Positions 59,918-64,000 of a stretch of 64,000 bases of DNA are shown here, piece after piece (the first letter of the stretch is position 1; every line of letters starts with the position of its first letter). The stretch lies in the NCBI GenBank assembly GCA_029721435.1, contig CM056580.1, positions 79,218,367-79,282,366 on the forward strand, written 5' to 3'. The DNA comes from Gymnothorax reevesii. Lineage: Eukaryota > Chordata > Actinopteri > Anguilliformes > Muraenidae. The notes beneath the pieces are model-generated. The model made no database searches. It saw nothing but the letters and a program-made list of their open reading frames with translations, and was not told the origin of the DNA. The position numbers and the translations under genes were made by a program.

Positions 59918-60599
59918 AAGAAGGATTTGCCCTGCTGTATTTCGAATGTTTGATAGGAGTTTTTATGATAAATCTAAAATACTCATTTCAAAAATGGGTT
60001 TTGCATTTACTAAGCTTCTTTCTGTTTAAGCTTACAGTTCTGTCCGAAGATTTGAAACCATTCAGTGTGAGCGATGTAGAATCACAGAATAAATATCCAA
60101 ACTTTATCCCGGCATTGGTTAATTCAGATATTATGTATAGTTATTCAGAGCTTCAGCAGAGTAAACTTTTATAAGAATATTATTATTCATATAACGCATT
60201 CATACCCAAGCCTGAGGCTGCTTTGTTTATAACACAACACCCATGGGTGTCGGAGAGAACATTATCTCAAGCCTCGGTGCTACATTTCACAGGGCCGGCT
60301 GGGCAGAGCTGCTCGGGGGCAGGAGCACATTCAGACGGAGAGGTGGGGATGTGCAGCAAAGCAGCAAGACCACTGCCAATGCACTGGAGAGAGTGAGCTT
60401 ACAGTGAGCAAGAGAGTCCGAGACAGAGAAAGAGGGAGGGAGGAAGAAAGAAAGAAAGAGAGGTAGCAGCAGAAATAAAAAAATCAGGAAGAGAAGGTGA
60501 CAGAAACAGAGTAACTGAAAAAGAAAGAGAAAGCAGAGGCTCCTTTGTTGAAGTGGCAGAACCAGTAAGTATGACGATCAGTGACAGAAACTGGTCTCT

Positions 60600-60745
60600 C
60601 TCTCTCTCACACACACACACACACCTACACACACACACATACACACGCACACACACACACCTACGCACACACACATACACACGCACACACACACACCTAC
60701 GCACACACACATACACACACACACATACAAACATACACACACGCC
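60600..60745. repeat. Interrupted (CA)n microsatellite
   Basis: CA repeats with regular CTACGCA/CATACGC interruptions. Confidence 0.9.
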
Positions 60746-61006
60746 TCTCATACAGTCTGCAGGGTCATGTGCTCTGGGTTTACCTGCAGCTTCTCCCTAT
60801 GATATGGTGGGATTTAAGTAACCAGTTTACAGTTTTGCAAGTGGCATTATGAACAAAGAGCAATTATGCAGCAATCTATAGGCGGACAGTGTATGTGTGT
60901 GTGTGTGTGTGTATAAGTGTGCATGTCATAATTCTGCACTGCTCATCTCTATTGTTTAAGTCCTTTGCTGATGCTTTGATATTAGGACATGAATGAATAT
61001 CAAATG

Positions 61007-61031
61007 TGAGTGAGTGAGTGAGTGAGTGAGA
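61007..61031. repeat. (GTGA)n microsatellite
   Basis: Six GTGA units. Confidence 0.85.
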
Positions 61032-64000
61032 TATAAAGAGAAAGACAGAGAGAGAGGGAGAGAGAGAGAGAGGGAGCGGATACACCTCCCGGCCAGAACA
61101 GGACGGGATGGGTGGGGTAAGTGTGGGGCAGTGTCAAACTTGCCCTCTGGTGCAATTGTTTATTTTTCAGACTTTAAATAACACACTGGAGTCTAATCAG
61201 CGGAATCAGAGTGCAAAACTGACGTCAAAGCTGCACAAGGCTCAGAGAATGAGAAGGTAAAGAGGCTTTTCAAAATTCTTTGGTTTTAGGTAAACATTAG
61301 TCCTTTGCACAATGGGGCACAACAAGGAGGTGAAAATGCACCTAATCTTCACTGCAGCTGGATCAGGCAACCAGTCATGAAACTACAGGGCCAATCACAG
61401 GAAAGGAGAGGAGTCGCACCGGCAATATAAGAAAGGTCAAAGGTCAGCAGTGATCCCCTTAAGCCTGTTAAATCTGTGCAGGACCAGTTTCTCTGTCCCC
61501 AGAGTCTCGTCTTAACCTTTGACCCCTTGATAATTACCCCCCACCATAGATAAATAAGGGAGCACAAAGTAGCTTCAGGGCTGACATTACAAGCTGTGAA
61601 CCCTGCCATTTCATTTTAAAATCACAAAGGAAAAAAAAAAGGGGGGGAGGAGGGAGATCACTGACCACCCTGTCTCCCATCAGCAAGGCTGTTCTAAACC
61701 CACCCGCTAGAAGACAGTTCTGGCAGCCTTTGCCACAGAAAACAGAGGCTCATGTCACTTGGTTGCCATTTTCCTTAAAAAACAGCTTCTCATAGTCCCA
61801 TTCCTCCATATCTGCGGGGATTCTACATCTTTTCCACCATCAACGCTGCTGCATGTTAGGATTAAGTTCAGAGCTGAAATCAAACCCTCTGTTAACACCA
61901 CATATTTCTGAGACCCAAACTCCCCGTGTGTGAATGTGAGAGTGTGTCTATGTTCAAGTGTGCTTGAGCAAGCCTGTGTGAGCAGGCATGCATGCACGTT
62001 TGTGTGTGTGTGAGCCTGTTTGAGCATATAATGCAGAGACTCCTGATGCAGTGGACGATGTGTGGCACTGACTCGCCGATAGGCAGAGAGCAGCACCATG
62101 TTCAGTGATCACTCAGAGAGAGGCAGGAGAGCGGCCTGCAGTCCAACCTCTTCTGAGGAAGATGAGGGCAGGAGGAAGCCCAACGAGCGGCGCGTACTCT
62201 TCCGTTAGCGGGATGATAACCAACCCTCCTCTGAGGGGGATTAGGGAGAAACCGAAACCTTTCCCTCTGCTAACGGTCAAACGCCACAGGTCCCACAACC
62301 AGTCCGGGGCCTCATACAGAGTTATGGGTGACATACTCCACGCCCCAAACATGCCTGTGAGAGTGTGCACATGCGTGTTCTCCTGGGGGCATGGGTGCAC
62401 GTGTTCATGCACAAACAGCTGCTTACACTCCCCTGCTGGAGTAAAGTCTTAGCTCACAGAAACAAACCCCCCCTACGCCCATCACCCCGAGAACCTAGTC
62501 CATTCGGCCAGATCCTCCAAAACAATAAATAAATAATTAAAAAAAAAAAAAAACACACTACTGTGTTTCGTTAGAACAGGAGAATTCAGCTAGTTCTACA
62601 AACATATATGACTTCAGAAAATATTATGAGTTAGTGAAAATGTAAAGAAATTATGATTACCGTCCCCAACCTCTATTAGTTCATTATCTGTATGTTGAAA
62701 TAGTGAGCCAAACGTGAGTCCTGTTTTGTTAGGCTATCTAATGGTGTCCCCTCAAACCCCTCAGACACTTGCCCGAGTCTCGGAGCGAGACTGTGCAGCC
62801 CTATCCCCGTGATGGCTGGAGTGCACTTCTGCCCCGGGCCTTCACCTGTTTACTCCAGCAGAGAGTGGACAATATTTATACTTGTCGCATTAATGAACCG
62901 GCAAGGAAAGGCTTCCCTCATGTTCCTCCATTCTGAAGAACTCCACAATGGTGCCATTCAGGACTAGCAACAAATTTAAGGTGCGTGACTGAACAAAGGG
63001 ATGTCGTGCTGCTCTGCAGCCAGCAATGTCAGTGCCTCATTTTACAGCGAGGGTTACTGTGCTACCAACCAACGCATCCAGCATACACTAGGCTTTACAG
63101 GGTAGATAGGGTCAAAACCTCAAGATAAAGATCAGTAGATTATATATTAGAGGAGGACTACAAGAATAGTTTTCTTTCAGATTTTTACTGCAGTGACCAG
63201 CCAGCAGCGTCTAGACTGAACTTCATAATCATGACCACAGATTTCTACCTGGATATGTACATTTTCAGACCTTCATGGATGGTTTTCCATTTCTCAGAAA
63301 TCCACCTCCCTCCTCTTTCTGCTACGTTACTTTCATTTTCTCTGAAACGGAAACAAATTCCTTCCACATTACAGCTTACGTTTTTTTGTTTTGTTTTATG
63401 AAGATCGCAGATTTTTTGGTTGTTGTTGTCTATTTATAGAGAAGGAGAAGGTCCACCACATTCTTCGAGTTGTTTCACACCCACTCTTCATCCTGGGGCA
63501 TCTTGATGCAGTGAGAGCTAAAGTACTGCCAACAATCCCATTGTACTCAGTAACCAGGTGTACTTCCAGTGCGCAACGTCTTCATTTCCTGTAGATTACA
63601 GACATCCTATCACTTATAAGTCACGGTGGGGGCAGCTTGCAGCCTTTAGGCTATGTTGCTTGGTTAGAACTTAGGATAAGACGTTCTGACAAGGGAGGAT
63701 AGGCCCTAGCTTAAGATAATCGACTGTTGGGTGCCTTGCATAAAAGCTTAAACTAAATAGCTATATATAGCAGGTGTTCTGAAGATAGTTTTCTACAGAA
63801 CAAGAAGTACCAGGGCTCAAGTAATGTTCGACAACATTGTGACAAGCTTTCCTGTGTTAATAACACTGAATTTTAATCTGTAGTACACAAAAAAAGCACC
63901 ATGCCAAATTTAATTTTTTTAATAACATAAAATTATTCTGTGAAATGTAACAGCCGGAGCCTGAGGAATGAGTAACCTGCATCCTCTGTCATTTTTGCCT
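61032..64000. other. No recognisable gene
   Basis: Mostly unique-looking sequence with short chance ORFs on both strands. Searched by eye for the 5' exons of the mxd1-like gene (SIN3-interaction helix, basic region) without success. Confidence 0.4.

Noticed and set aside
53192..64000. Upstream exons of the mxd1-like gene
   Set aside because: I looked for the SIN3-binding helix (LEAADYLERR-type) and the HNE.EK.RR basic region on the minus strand and found neither.
1..64000. rRNA, tRNA, snRNA or miRNA genes
   Set aside because: None recognised on either strand by eye.

Overview
This is eukaryotic, vertebrate genomic DNA, most likely from a ray-finned fish. It shows split genes with GT-AG introns, long microsatellites and very dense mobile elements of kinds common in fish (Tc1-like, hAT, PIF/Harbinger, DIRS-like, L2/Rex-like LINE, tRNA-derived SINE). 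I cannot name the species. Only two host protein-coding genes can be supported, both on the minus strand.

Gene 1 (7845-17430, minus) is complete: four coding exons that join in frame into a 522-residue type IV neuronal intermediate filament protein. It is most like alpha-internexin (INA), with an N-terminal YRKVFGD motif, a full coiled-coil rod and a Glu-rich tail. A minus-strand TATA box lies about 170 bp upstream of the ATG. The first rod intron is not expected for a type IV gene. Gene 2 (50134-53191, minus) is the 3' half of a MAX-dimerization repressor most like MXD1: the second part of the bHLH, the leucine zipper, and an acidic C-terminus with a grossly expanded Asp-Val repeat. Its first exons (N-terminal SIN3-binding helix and basic region) were not found up to 64000 and are probably outside the window. 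Finding an alpha-internexin-like gene beside an mxd1-like gene recalls the INA/MXI1 region of human chromosome 10 and suggests an ohnologous block.

Layout: 1-2400 holds the end of a hAT element and a Tc1-like relic split by a 1.1-kb Harbinger-type element (828-1944, TSD TAA). 2400-7800 is mostly unannotatable AT-rich DNA. 7.8-17.6 kb is the internexin-like gene, with a hAT MITE, a SINE fragment and a ~146-bp tandem repeat in its introns. 17.8-22.9 kb has two Tc1 relics, a small hAT and simple repeats. 22.9-28.3 kb is a GC-rich unassigned stretch followed by a decayed DIRS-like tyrosine-recombinase retrotransposon. 28.3-36.2 kb has hAT MITEs, an LTR-like piece, a SINE and a Tc1 relic. 36,217-43,036 is a deeply nested transposon stack: a Harbinger-like shell holds a 4.0-kb hAT, which holds a 2.4-kb giant palindrome carrying a Crypton/DUF3504-like fragment. 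The same shell also holds a deleted hAT containing a 678-bp miniature LTR retrotransposon, followed by another hAT MITE. 43.0-44.9 kb is a minus-strand LINE. 45-50 kb has few recognisable transposons and may be the long 3' UTR or flank of the mxd1-like gene. 50.1-53.2 kb is mxd1-like coding sequence with a 1.3-kb minisatellite in one intron. 53.3-64 kb is intron or flank with a SINE, a nearly full-length Tc1, another mariner/Tc1-like element and many microsatellites.

The most unusual material is the nested stack and its palindrome, the TRIM-like mini-LTR element, the extra rod intron, and the coding Asp-Val expansion together with the minisatellite that abuts a splice acceptor in the mxd1-like gene. 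All boundaries were read by eye. No alignment or database search was run.
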